DNA of 13,683 bases from Monoraphidium neglectum (Eukaryota > Chlorophyta > Chlorophyceae > Sphaeropleales > Selenastraceae): NCBI RefSeq assembly GCF_000611645.1, contig NW_014012129.1, forward strand, positions 1 to 13,683. Reading direction: 5' to 3'. The position numbers and the translations under genes were made by a program. Shown in pieces: positions 1 to 8,207 of the stretch. The first letter of the stretch is position 1, and each line of letters begins with the position of its first letter. Below the pieces are notes generated by a model. It was not told the DNA's origin. It made no database searches and saw nothing but the letters and a program-made list of their open reading frames with translations.

Positions 1-470
1 GGGCGGCGGAGGGCGCAGGCGCGGCCGGCGCACGGCGGTTCGCGGGCGCCGCGCTCGTCGACGCGGCGGCGGGATTCGTCGTGCTTCATGCCGACGGCTT
101 GTTCGGCCAGATCACCGGCGTGGCGCCCTCCGCCGCGGCGGGCGCGGCTCTGTGGGACCTCATCGGCGGGGACGGCGTGGCCGAGCCGGCCGCGGCCGCG
201 GCGCGCGAGGGGCGGGCGTTCGAGGCCAGCGCTTGCCTGCACAGGATGGGTGCGTCCATGCACCTCAAGCTCAGCTGCGAGCCCGCCTGCCCCGCCGCGG
301 CGGCGCCACCGGCGGCACAACCGGCGCCGGCGGCGGTGCAGGGCAGCGGCCTCGGGGGCGTGCTGTTGTACCTCGTGCACGTCGACTTTCTTGGCGCCTC
401 GGACGCCGCAATGTGGTTGCCCTGCGGGGCCCCGCGGCGATTCAGGCTGCTGGACGAGGATGGACAGTAG
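1..470 (+). CDS. C-terminal exon of an unidentified protein, weakly PAS-like
   Basis: The frame beginning at base 3 is open from the left edge to a TAG at 468-470, so this is the 3' end of a gene entering from the left. The roughly 155 residues are Ala/Gly-rich. A segment reading ALVDAAAGFVVLHADG, then LFGQITG, then GAALWDLI, ending near GVLLYLVHVDF, has the order of a PAS fold: a strand, a short 'ITG' turn, a helix and a closing strand. The LOV-type flavin cysteine motif is absent. An Ala/Pro-rich insertion sits at about residues 98-115. The PAS reading is an inference from pattern only and could be wrong. That the segment is coding is supported by an open frame reaching the window edge with low-complexity-free blocks, but an antisense frame (86-718) is also open, which is common at this GC content. 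Confidence 0.5.
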   Translation, partial: AAEGAGAAGARRFAGAALVDAAAGFVVLHADGLFGQITGVAPSAAAGAALWDLIGGDGVAEPAAAAAREGRAFEASACLHRMGASMHLKLSCEPACPAAAAPPAAQPAPAAVQGSGLGGVLLYLVHVDFLGASDAAMWLPCGAPRRFRLLDEDGQ

Positions 471-2798
471 GACCAGGACCCGCGCTGCTGACGGCCCTGC
501 GCACAGGGGTGTGTGCGGCACCGCGCGATCGCCGCGCCGCACCGCGGCGCTCCCGCTCGCAAGCATGGCGGGTGCCGCTGCGGTCGCGGGCTGCTTGGCG
601 CCGCCGGCGCGCCGCGCAGCGTGGTTGGCGCAGCCAGCCCGCAATAAACGGAGCTGCAGGGGCGGCACAGCTCACTGGTGTCTTTCGACGCAGCGCCCCA
701 TCCCCTGAGCACCCTCAAACTGAGAGCAGCCCGCCATCAATTGTGAGCCGCAGTTCAGGCCTGGCAGGTGGAGCGCCTACAGGCCTAATCATTGAGCCGC
801 AGACGGCCGCAGCAGTGGCAGCCGCCGTTGTGCGCGGTTGGTGAGAGTCTCAGCTGCCAAAACTGAAACGGATTGTGAGTTTGTACAGCAGCACGCTCTG
901 CCGGCCGGCGTGGTCACAGCTGGCTGCTGGTGTGTGGGTGCCACTGTGACGGGCATGAAACCCCTGCCTCGCCATTTTTCTATCATTTCGGCATGACTTG
1001 ATTTGGGCCGGTGTGCGCGGCAGCCCGCCGCGCCTCGCGTGCCGCTTATACCTGCTCAACCATCAAAATTTATGGGATCACTTGTTCCCCCTTGCTGGGA
1101 TGCGTGCTGCTGGCGTCTGGATGGCGGGTGCGTTTGCTGCAGCCAGCTAAAATGAAAGTACTGAGGGACCCGTGGGTGTGCCTGCGCCGCGAGGCTTGGA
1201 TGGCGTGCTATTTGATACAGTGGGATCGTGTATGGGCCTGCCTCCTTCCGTGGTTCGTGCGCACTGCTCGCTTGATGCTGAAACTCTGCCGTTACGCATT
1301 CTTCCGCTCGTGCCGCCGCGGCCGTCGCGCGCTGCTGCGTCTCTCATGCACCGCTGCCATCTGGGCGCGGCTGCCAAGAGGCGCGGCAGTGTATTGAGGC
1401 GGCGTGAAACAGGGTGGGCCGGATCCGTGCCAACATTTCACGACGCGGATGACGCGACGTGGCATAGCTGGCGCCCACCCATGCACTGCGGGCTAATCTG
1501 TTGCATCGCACCGCCCTGCGCCCATGACTCGTGGTCGTGTCGGGCTTGTGGTTGGTCGCACCTGCCAGCACTTTGCGGGCCGTGGCGTTTGGTGGACGCG
1601 AGCCGCAGGCACAGCTGCCTGCACGCTTCTCTACTGAATGCTTCCATTATTGAGCAATTACCTGCCCGTGGGCGAGGAGCAGGTGCCGGTGGCCAGTGGC
1701 GTCACCGAAGCGAAAGAGCAGCAGTCGGTGCGTGTTACTTTCGACCCCTGTCTGCACCTGCTGCAATCTGTCTGATTGGCGCGTCATATTTGTGCCGGAT
1801 CGTCACCAAAATCAATAATGAGTCGGCCCGACCATGCCGCCCGCTCAACCTCGCTTGCAGCCGCCGCGGGCAGCAGGCATTGGGAGCGCGTGGGGTGTCG
1901 GGCTCGCGAGACCCCAAACATATAATCATAGGGGTCGTGGGACAATCAGGACTGGCCGCTTTGCAGCAGCCTCAGGTGCTTGCTGCTGGTGCGACAGACA
2001 GCAGCCTGGTGTGCCTGGCATAGGGTGCTGCTGGGCATCAAAGCGCGTGCGCGGCGCTGGCACCGTGTAGCCGGCCACGCGGGTATGGCGGAGTGCGAGC
2101 GATGGGCAGCTGAAAGGCAGAACGGGGGTGCAGTGCACCACACTCGCGCGTTGGACAAAGTGAGGAGTTCCCAGTCATCCCAAGCCCTGCTTAACGGCTC
2201 CCTGTCTGGGATTGGCCGCCACTACCACAGAGCAATTTCGGTGCAAGCGACACTTAGAAGCGAAGAATGGAGGCACGAGGGCATGTAAGGCTGCTGGCGG
2301 CGTCTTGCGCATGCCATGAGTCGACGGCGAGGACGGTGAGGATGGCACCGCACTGCAGTATGATCATCTACCAGAACGGCCATGGTTCAGTCCGCGGATC
2401 GTGGTGTTGTCGCCTCACTGCGATACTACAAGTATTGAACGCTCATGATGCAACTCAACACTTCCAAAGGGGCGCACCGGAACCCCCACCCTGCAATGGA
2501 TCGTCTTCAGCGCGTGCAGACTGCTCGCACGTCACCTGTGGCATGTAAAACGCTATGCAGCCCTTCTTCAAGTTGCCTGCAGCATGGCAGGCAGCAGCCG
2601 AGGGCCTCACAACCGTGGCGAAAAGGGCCTGGTCACCAGGCTGAACGAGCACCATTTGAAGCCTCCAGGCAAGGTCACAGCGTTAATGCGTTGTACAGAG
2701 CAAACTAATGACAATTCGATGCGGTGGAGTTGCCAGCCCCCACGGTTGTGTGGCAGCCCACGGCCTCGCGGCCTCGCCGTCCGATGCGCACTGCCTGA
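471..2798. other. Stretch without a confidently recognisable gene
   Basis: This 2.3 kb holds the 3' UTR of the left gene and, by position, the promoter, 5' UTR and transit-peptide exon(s) of the Rieske oxygenase gene. Several frames are open for 60-280 codons, the longest at 1172-2023 on the plus strand, but none shows a recognisable domain. Overlapping frames are open too, as expected at high GC. A TATA-like stretch (TATAATCATA) occurs at 1921-1930 without other promoter support. I see no tRNA, tandem array or mobile-element ends here. Confidence 0.5.
643..648 (+). promoter_or_regulatory. Candidate poly(A) signal (AATAAA)
   Basis: An exact AATAAA lies about 175 nt after the stop codon at 468-470. 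I found no TGTAA, the signal common in chlorophytes, close to that stop. It is therefore the best visible candidate for 3' end formation of the left-hand gene, but six bases in isolation are weak evidence. Confidence 0.3.
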
Positions 2799-5700
2799 CA
2801 CACCAGCGTTCAGCTCCGCGACCATCCACTGCATGGACGCCCCGCGCCTGCCTCTACCCACAGGACGGGCCGTGGTCCAACGGCAGCGGCAAGCGCCGCA
2901 GTCGAGGTGGCCCAAAGCGAGGGCGGCACCGCGTCTGCGACACAGCAGCCAGCCCCCGCCCCACAGGCTGCGGCGCCGTCATTCTCTTTTGCGCGCGCCT
3001 GGTGGCCCGTCCACGACCTCAACTCGATTGGTAAGCGCCACATGCAGTGCGCCTGTAAGCCGCAAAGGCCGGCTTGCCGCTGCGTGCGCAGTCTCTCCAG
3101 CAGCAGTCGACCGCGGGAACGATCACCTATGTCGTGTCATCTGCCAGCACGGCTGGCGGGGGCTGAGGAGCGGCTCTTTGTGCCCTGCTGCGCCTAATTA
3201 AAAGTTTGTGTGTGTGTGTGTGTCTCTCTCTGTGTGTGTCTCTCTCACAGACACGACACACGCCCGCTTGCGCTTTTCACACTCGCACGCACACGCCGCC
3301 ACAATTCGTCGCACGACCCTGCAGACCCCAGCCGCCCCCATGCCATCGAGCTGTTGGGCAAAAAGCTGGTCCTTTGGCGCGACGGCGGCGGCGCGTGGCG
3401 CTGCCATCAAGACGCGTGCCCCCACAGGTGCGGCGGCGCCCCGCCCGGCCCAACGGCCCCGAATAGCCCTTTGGGCCGAGGCAGTGCCCACGTGCATCCG
3501 GGTCACACTGTTACCAGGAGACCCACGCAGCCGCAGGCTGCGTGATGTCAAAAGTGCAGCATTGAGTTTTGAATACAGCAAAAGCATCCGTGCGTCTGGC
3601 ATGTGAGTAGTCAAGACCGCAGAGGTGTTCGCGCTCTGCGGTGTGCGCCCTGCGGGGCCGCCCTCAATCAATGCATGCCCTCACCTTCGCCTGCGCCCAC
3701 CTGCGGCTGCGGTCGACCCCGCCGACCCCGCCGCCGCGGCCGCCGCCCCCAGGCTCGCGCCGCTGTCCGAGGGCCGAGTCGAGGGCGGGCAGCTGGAGTG
3801 CAGCTACCACGGCTGGCGCTTCGACGGCGCCGGCCGCTGCACGCGCATCCCGCAGTCGCTGGACGCCAAGGCGGAGGCGACCGCCTGCGCGAGCGGGCGC
3901 TCGTGCGTGACTGCTTACCCCCTGAAGGAGTACGCGGGGGTCATCTGGGTGTGGGGCGACGCGTCGCCGGGCGCCGCGGCGGAGGCAGGTGAGGCGACCA
4001 CATGAGTGTGCCGCCGTGCCCTCGGGGTGCGGCTGAGGTGCTGCTGCCGGCCCGCGCTGCCGGGCGGCTTGAGTACAATTTAGCCGTGCAAAGTGCGCGT
4101 TCCGCCAAGCTCTCTGTGCCGTCGCCGTTGTCACCCCTCTGCCAGCTGTGACGCGCCGTCGCTGCCGCCGGCTCGCCGCGCCCCCCGTTTGCAGAGGCGA
4201 CGCCCCTGCCTGTGCCGCGGGGACTGCAGCAGCATGCTGAGGCCGGTAGGAGGATCAACTGGTGCGCAGGGGTAGCAGAGGCAAGGCTGACTTGGCCGCC
4301 TGGGTCCTTGTGTACCAAGGGTGTCTTGCCGATCGGAGGAGTGCCAGACTTGCCAGTGACCCTTGCAATGTCGGGCAGAGGGCCCAGCGGAGGCCCCGGC
4401 AGAGGGCTCGGCAAAGGGCGCAGCAGAGGGCCCGGCAGAGGTTTCAGGGTGACGAGGGAAGTGCTGGTTGAGGCACCTCGTTGCAAAAGGCTGGTCGGTA
4501 TGCTCTGAAGTGCTGGGCCTCCCTGCAGGCGACGCCGCTCTGCGATGCGTTGTGATCCTCTCACGCATGGCTCAAGGATTCCCGGGGGGTTTGGTACGGG
4601 CGTCGGAAGGAGGCGCCGCACCATCTGATGCCGATGCGGTGCGCTCTGATGCGGGTGCGGTGTGGTCTGAAGCGGAGTTCGGTACGGCCCTCCGCGCGCC
4701 CTTGTCAGGTACCGGCGGGAGCTGCCGTACAGCTGGGATGTACTGCTGGAGAACGTGACAGGTGAGGCAGCGACCCCCCCGCCTGGCCGCCTCGCCCCCA
4801 CGCGCTGGTTGTTGTGGTCGACTTCGCAGGGCTCGCGCAAGCGTGCTGTTTGGGGGAAGAGGGTGAGGCCCGCGCGTGCCCGCCGCTGGCTGGCAGGGAT
4901 GGCGCCCCCCGGGCGGCCGGCCGGGCCGCTGCTGCCACGTTCGCCCCACCTGGCCCATGCCTTCACTCTGTCAAAGCTGCCTCCCCTTGGACTCCACCCT
5001 CCCCCTCGCCTGAATGGCCGCCTCACCTCGCTTTGCCGGGCGCAGATCCTGCGCACTTGCCGCACAGCCACCACCGCCTGTCACCCACGCTCACGCGCGA
5101 CAAGGCCGGCCCCATGCCCTTCATCAAGCAGCAGCAGCCGTCGCAGGGCGGCGCCGCAGACGATTCCAGCGGCGCTGCGGTGGCTGCGGAGGCGACGGCG
5201 CGGCCGCTGTACGCGTTCGAGCACGCGCCGCCAGTGGGATCGTTCGCGTTCCCATCAGCGCTGAGCCCCAACGGCGTCGTAGCCTACAACGCCCCCTGCA
5301 GGTCGGCGCCAGCCGCAAAGCGCGATCGCTGCCTGAGCGGCCGGCCCGCCGGCCGGTCTACCGGTTTTGCCAGCGCCTGCAGTCCCCGTGCGCGTGACTG
5401 AGGCGAAGCGCGGGCGCTGCTCGCCTGTGCCCTCAAGCTATCGTCCTGCCTCACTTCCATGTGCTGTGATGTGGGGCACCTCCTCTGGCGACCCCTGCCC
5501 TTGTCTCTTTCTGGAGTGACGTGTGCGGCGCCGGGCCCCTCCCCCAGCAACCCTCCTACGCCTTGCTCTCCATACTTCCACGCCCCTGCCCTCCTCCCAA
5601 GCGGCCACGCCCTTCGGCCGGCCTCCTCCCCTCTGTCCGTCCGGCCCTACCACCCCTACAGCAATCCCTTCGCCCCTCCTTGCCTCCTCTGCGCGCGAAC

Positions 5701-8141
5701 CCCTCCGACTTCGCAGCGTGGTTTATGAGTACGCGCTGCCCGGGGGCGCCTGCATGTGGACGCTGGTGAGGGGCGGGGCCGGCCGCACCAGCCGCGCAGG
5801 GGCGCGCCCGGCGGGAGGGCCGGTCGGGCCGGAGGGCAGTTTGTTCCGCACACTGGAGGGCGGGGGAGGCGGCCGCTCCCGCCGCCCGCGAAGGCGTATC
5901 CCTCGGCTAGCGTGATGGAGGCAGGCGTCGCTTTCACACTTGCTGGCTACCTCGAGAAGGGGTTGTCCATAGTTCAGAAAGAGAACACAGCAGTCTCTCC
6001 TGAGCCCCTCGTCCTCACAACTGTTTTCGGATTGCAGATCTACGGGACGCCCTGCGGCCCGGGCCGCTCCATCGTGATGACTGCGGGCTTCAACAACCGC
6101 CCCCCGGCCATGTGGGGCGACCTGGCCAAGACGGTCCTCACCAACTGGAAGGCGCTCAGGCCGCTGCTCATGCGGTGGGTGCGGCGGCAGGCCCCGCCGG
6201 CCCCGCTTTGGCAACAGGGAATCTTGCAAGTTCCCCTCGAAGTGTGCATCCCCTCGGATTCGTGGGCAAGCGTGTGCTGGCCGACCCGCCTCCAAGCCAA
6301 ACCCCAGCAAGATAGCCCCAGCTACCTCCTCAACCACCACAGCCGCCTCAACTACCATGTTGACCGCCCCCTCGGCTGCCTCGTCAACCTGGCCCCCCTC
6401 CCCAGGCTGTATTTCCAGGCGATACCATCATGGAAGGGCCACATGATCAGCAACAAGCTTTTCGACATGGACAACGTGCGCGGTGGCAGGCCCTCAACTA
6501 GATGCACTGATGCATGTCGCCCGTCGACTGCACAAGCGCGGCGTCCTTGGCCGAGGTCTCTGCACCGCATCCGCGGCCGCTGTGCTTGTTGCCCCTTTCG
6601 CCCATCAGCGGGGCCCTGTCGGCGGCCAGTCTGTGGTGCAATGGTCCTTGTCCTGCACACAGGCGCAATCTTGCTGCTACTTACGCCCCTCGCCCCTCTC
6701 AACGCAACCCGTCTCTACTCCTCAGGTGTTCCTGCACCAGCAGGTGCGCGTTTGGAAAAAATGCCACGACGGATGGAGATATCCGTTATGGCAGCGTCGG
6801 GCCGCGCTCTGCAACCTGCCGCGCACGCGTGCGCGGCCGCTGCAGCTCAGACACACCGTCCGCACGCGCCTCGACCCTTTTTGCGTCCCCAACCATGCGC
6901 CACGCCTCGTGCTGCCTGCTTTTATGATCTCATCCCGCTCTCACGACCATTGTCACTCCAGGACATCCTGTTGGAGCAGCGCGGCCGCGGGTCCTGGGCC
7001 AGGGATTACTACATGCCGGAGCAGTGCGACTCGCTGGTCGTCGCAAGTGAGTGCACTCGGGACCCACGCGGGCCCGATGCCAGACGCATGGGGGACCCAT
7101 GCAGGACCCATGCAGGCGCGCCTGGGCGCGACTCAAACTACCCGGGAGGTGCAGCCCAGGCGGGGCGCAGCAGGTTGGGGTGCCCCTGGGCTGCACCTCC
7201 CGGGGCGGGGGACGCGCGACCTTAGAGCGAGGGCTGGATACGCCTTGAAGAGCGCAGAAGACTGTGCATATTTTAGTGAACAGCAGCTTTGCCCAAAAGT
7301 TGCTGCCACCACAGCACACGCCCACGCATCGCCCCCTCAGTTGCCCAGCCGCTCCTCCCCATCCACCCACTAATCCAACCTCCTGCCCTGAGTGCAACCC
7401 CTGCTCCTCATTTGCCTCCTGGCCCCTCCCAAGCCCACGCACGCTCTCACGCGGCCCCCCTCCCCATCTTCTCATCCGAAACACGCACATCCTGCACACA
7501 CTCAACCCAGCCCGCAAGTGGATTGACTCCAAGGCAGGCGGCGGCCCCGACTACGGCCCCGCCGCCGGCCCCATCAAGCCGCTCTCCAAGCGAGACCTGC
7601 AGGACAGATGGGCGCAGCACACGCAGCACTGCGTCACCTGCCTCGCCGCCATGGCGGCCGTCCGGCGGCGCGCGCAGGTGGCCAAGGCGGCTGCGACGGT
7701 GCTGTTCGCCGGGCTGTGCGCGGCGCTGGGCACTTTCGGAGGTGAGTGGGCCACGCCGCCTCTTGCGTGTTGCAGAGGGGTGCGGTCGCTTCCTGAGCCG
7801 CGCCCTTTGTCAGTGGGTGGGGCCCGTCTGCGGAGCGGCGCTGAATGCCCCGCAGTGACGCGGCCGCGAGTGCGAGCGTCGGCCCACCCCGCACCCTGCA
7901 AAGCTGCGCCCGCCGGGGGCCTCCCTCGCGCAGCGTGGCCTTGACACCATCACGCCGCCTCTGACGAGCAGCGGTCGCGTGCCGCCTCGCAGTGCCGAGG
8001 ATCCTCGCGGGCGGCGCGCCCGCGCTGGTCGCCGCGGCGGCGGCCGCGGGCGCCGCGGTGGCGCTCTGGGTGGCTAGGCGCGCGGCCGCGGCGCTGGATC
8101 AGTTCACGCACGTGGAATTCACTCACGCGGACAACCATTGA
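2799..8141 (+). CDS. Rieske non-haem iron oxygenase, PAO/TIC55/PTC52 family (multi-exon, chloroplast)
   Basis: Exons read: E1 ?-3030, E2 3325-3427, E3 3753-3988, E4 about 4709-4761, E5 5046-5301, E6 5717-5765, E7 6038-6174, E8 6406-6475, E9 6726-6743, E10 6962-7046, E11 7511-7741, E12 7993-8141 (TGA 8139-8141). E1-E2-E3 and E5 to E12 join phase-perfectly with GT-AG introns. E1 carries FARAWWPVHDLNSI. E2/E3 form the Rieske domain (CPHR then CSYHGW). E5 carries the mononuclear iron site DPAHLPHSHH. E10/E11 carry YYMPEQCDSL and RKWIDSKAGG, and E11 ends in a CxxC followed by membrane segments. This is the architecture of the plastid PAO/TIC55/PTC52 oxygenases, which act on chlorophyll-type tetrapyrroles or at the envelope and take electrons from ferredoxin; the substrate here cannot be assigned. 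Frame 0 is open only from 2799 and has no ATG before 3030, so the start and transit peptide lie further upstream. PAO, PTC52 and TIC55 subfamilies are not separated. Confidence 0.93.
3207..3247. repeat. TG/TC microsatellite in intron 1 of the Rieske gene
   Basis: A (TG)8 run at 3207-3222 passes into alternating TC and TG runs and ends near the CACAG at 3246-3250. It lies inside intron 3031-3324. All three plus-strand frames across it are open and yield Cys/Val/Ser-rich peptides that are artefacts of the repeat. Confidence 0.9.
3325..3988 (+). other. Rieske [2Fe-2S] domain exons (E2 + E3)
   Basis: E2 (3325-3427) starts after CTGCAG, completes a GAC codon with the last base of E1, and encodes IELLGKKLVLWRDGGGAWRC then HQDACPH. 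It ends CCCCACAG|GTGCGG. E3 (3753-3988) resumes after CCCCCAG with LAPLSEGRVEGGQLECSYHG and WRFDG. The cluster ligands are C-P-H in E2 and C-S-Y-H in E3, the C-x-H...C-x2-H pattern with about 17 residues between, so the intron (3428-3752) splits the two ligand pairs. The domain closes with YPLKEYAGVIWVWGD, a strong family signature. Confidence 0.95.
4374..4445. repeat. Degenerate 12-bp tandem repeat, about 5.7 copies
   Basis: Units are GGCAGAGGGCCC, AGCGGAGGCCCC, GGCAGAGGGCTC, GGCAAAGGGCGC, AGCAGAGGGCCC and a partial GGCAGAGG followed by TTTC. The 12-bp period keeps reading frames, so both strands translate to four-residue repeats (Gly/Arg-rich on plus, Pro/Leu-rich on minus). These are most simply by-products of the repeat inside the intron-3 region. 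Confidence 0.85.
4624..4677. repeat. 21-bp tandem repeat, about 2.6 copies
   Basis: Two full units at 4624-4644 and 4645-4665 begin TCTGATGC and share GATGCGG/GGTGCGGTG cores. A third, partial unit TCTGAAGCGGAG follows at 4666-4677. The period is a multiple of three, and the frame starting from the candidate exon at 4529 reads SDADAVR then SDAGAVW then SEAE through it. Confidence 0.75.
4709..4761 (+). other. Rieske gene exon E4 (PYSWDVLLENVT block)
   Basis: Reads YRRELPYSWDVLLENVT and ends ACAG|GTGAGG, leaving one base that joins E5 (after GGGCGCAG, 5046) to make the Asp of DPAH. The block W-D-V-L-L-E-N-V-T-D-P-A-H is a highly conserved lead-in to the mononuclear iron site in this family. 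The left boundary is uncertain because of the phase conflict with E3; the acceptor TTGTCAG|GTACC is the best visible choice. Confidence 0.75.
5046..5301 (+). other. Mononuclear iron-site exon (E5)
   Basis: After the junction the exon reads DPAHLPHSHHRLSPTLTRDK and then AGPM. The pattern D-x2-H-x4-H supplies the Asp and His ligands of the catalytic iron in Rieske oxygenases. A Gln/Ala/Ser-rich, probably loop-forming insertion follows. The exon then closes with PNGVVAYNAPC and an AG|GTCGGC donor. E6 (5717-5765, SVVYEYALPGGACMWTL) continues in phase after CTTCGCAG. Confidence 0.93.
6726..6743 (+). other. 18-nt microexon E9 encoding VFLHQQ
   Basis: Flanked by CTCCTCAG before and GTGCGC after, this 18-base exon encodes exactly VFLHQQ. 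It joins E8 (ending FDMDN at 6475, phase 0) to E10 (starting DILLEQRGRGSW at 6962, phase 0). The composite DNVFLHQQDILLEQ matches the family block in which an FLHxQ/xLxxQ helix precedes the YYMP motif, which supports the microexon over reading further into the downstream intron. Confidence 0.85.
7093..7114. repeat. Two-copy 11-bp tandem duplication in intron 10
   Basis: GGACCCATGCA is repeated exactly at 7093-7103 and 7104-7114. A related, diverged ACCCACGCGGGCCCGATGC stretch lies just upstream. It sits inside the Rieske gene intron 7047-7510, next to the inverted repeat. Confidence 0.8.
7141..7204. repeat. Perfect 20-bp inverted repeat (hairpin) in intron 10 of the Rieske gene
   Basis: The left arm 7141-7160 (CCCGGGAGGTGCAGCCCAGG) and right arm 7185-7204 are exact reverse complements, separated by a 24-nt loop. 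The arms are GC-rich, so the transcript would form a very stable stem. It is entirely intronic (7047-7510). I see no target-site duplication or terminal features marking it as a transposon. Confidence 0.9.
7511..8141 (+). other. C-terminal membrane anchor and CxxC region (E11 + E12)
   Basis: E11 (7511-7741) carries RKWIDSKAGGGPDYGP, SKRDLQDRWAQHTQHCVTC (a CxxC) and a hydrophobic stretch around TVLFAGLCAALGTFG. E12 (7993-8141) has a second one, PALVAAAAAAGAAVALWVA, then the tail DQFTHVEFTHADNH and TGA. In this family the C-terminal membrane segments anchor the protein in plastid membranes, and the CxxC is a proposed thioredoxin-regulated site in TIC55-type members. The tail F-x-x-V-x-x-x-H-A is also family-like, so this end is probably complete. 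Confidence 0.9.
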
Positions 8142-8194
8142 CGACCGCCTCACCTGCAGCATATCGCCGTGGCAGAGGTGTGGCTGACGCCGCA

Positions 8195-8207
8195 GGGGGG
8201 GGGGGGG
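8195..8207. repeat. Homopolymer of 13 G
   Basis: An uninterrupted G13 run lies 54 bases after the oxygenase stop codon, in its presumed 3' UTR. Length variation or sequencing error is likely at such a tract. Confidence 0.9.

Larger units (their letters stand above)
3989..4708 (+). other. Unresolved linker of the Rieske gene (intron 3, possibly with one more small exon)
   Basis: E3 ends at a good donor (GCAG|GTGAGG, 3989) one base into a codon. The next recognisable coding block is YRRELPYSWDVLLENVT, ending at 4761. Its nearest acceptor (TTGTCAG, 4707-4708) would start E4 with a single base completing a codon, so E3 cannot join it directly in phase. A further exon is therefore expected. One candidate starts after CCCTGCAG at 4529: it completes a Gly codon with E3 and continues DAALRC. 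It would need a phase-2 donor, and I could not choose one. Two tandem-repeat patches occupy 4374-4445 and 4624-4677. Confidence 0.55.

Noticed and set aside
1172..2023. 283-codon plus-strand open frame
   Set aside because: It has no recognisable domain. Its composition is Ala/Arg/Cys/Ser shadow-like, overlapping frames are also open, and it sits where UTR or promoter is expected.
3203..3606. Three overlapping plus-strand frames starting in the TG repeat as genes
   Set aside because: Their N-termini are repeat translations. Only the part from 3325 to 3427 in one frame is real coding sequence.
4374..4445. Possible Gly/Arg (RGG-like) protein repeat
   Set aside because: It arises from a 12-bp DNA repeat inside the oxygenase intron-3 region, with no supported exon in that frame.
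3941..5074. 377-codon minus-strand open frame
   Set aside because: It runs antisense through exons E3 (end), E4 and E5 of the oxygenase and through two tandem repeats. Its Pro/Leu/Arg repeats are the complement of the 12-bp repeat.
7141..7204. Rho-independent terminator
   Set aside because: The hairpin lies inside a spliced eukaryotic gene with exons on both sides and has no U-tract.
5756..7225. 489-codon plus-strand open frame read as a single gene
   Set aside because: It is a chance fusion of oxygenase exons E7, E8 and E10 with their introns. Only the blocks starting IYGTPCGPG, the AIPSWKGHM block and DILLEQRG are family-like, and E9 lies in another frame.
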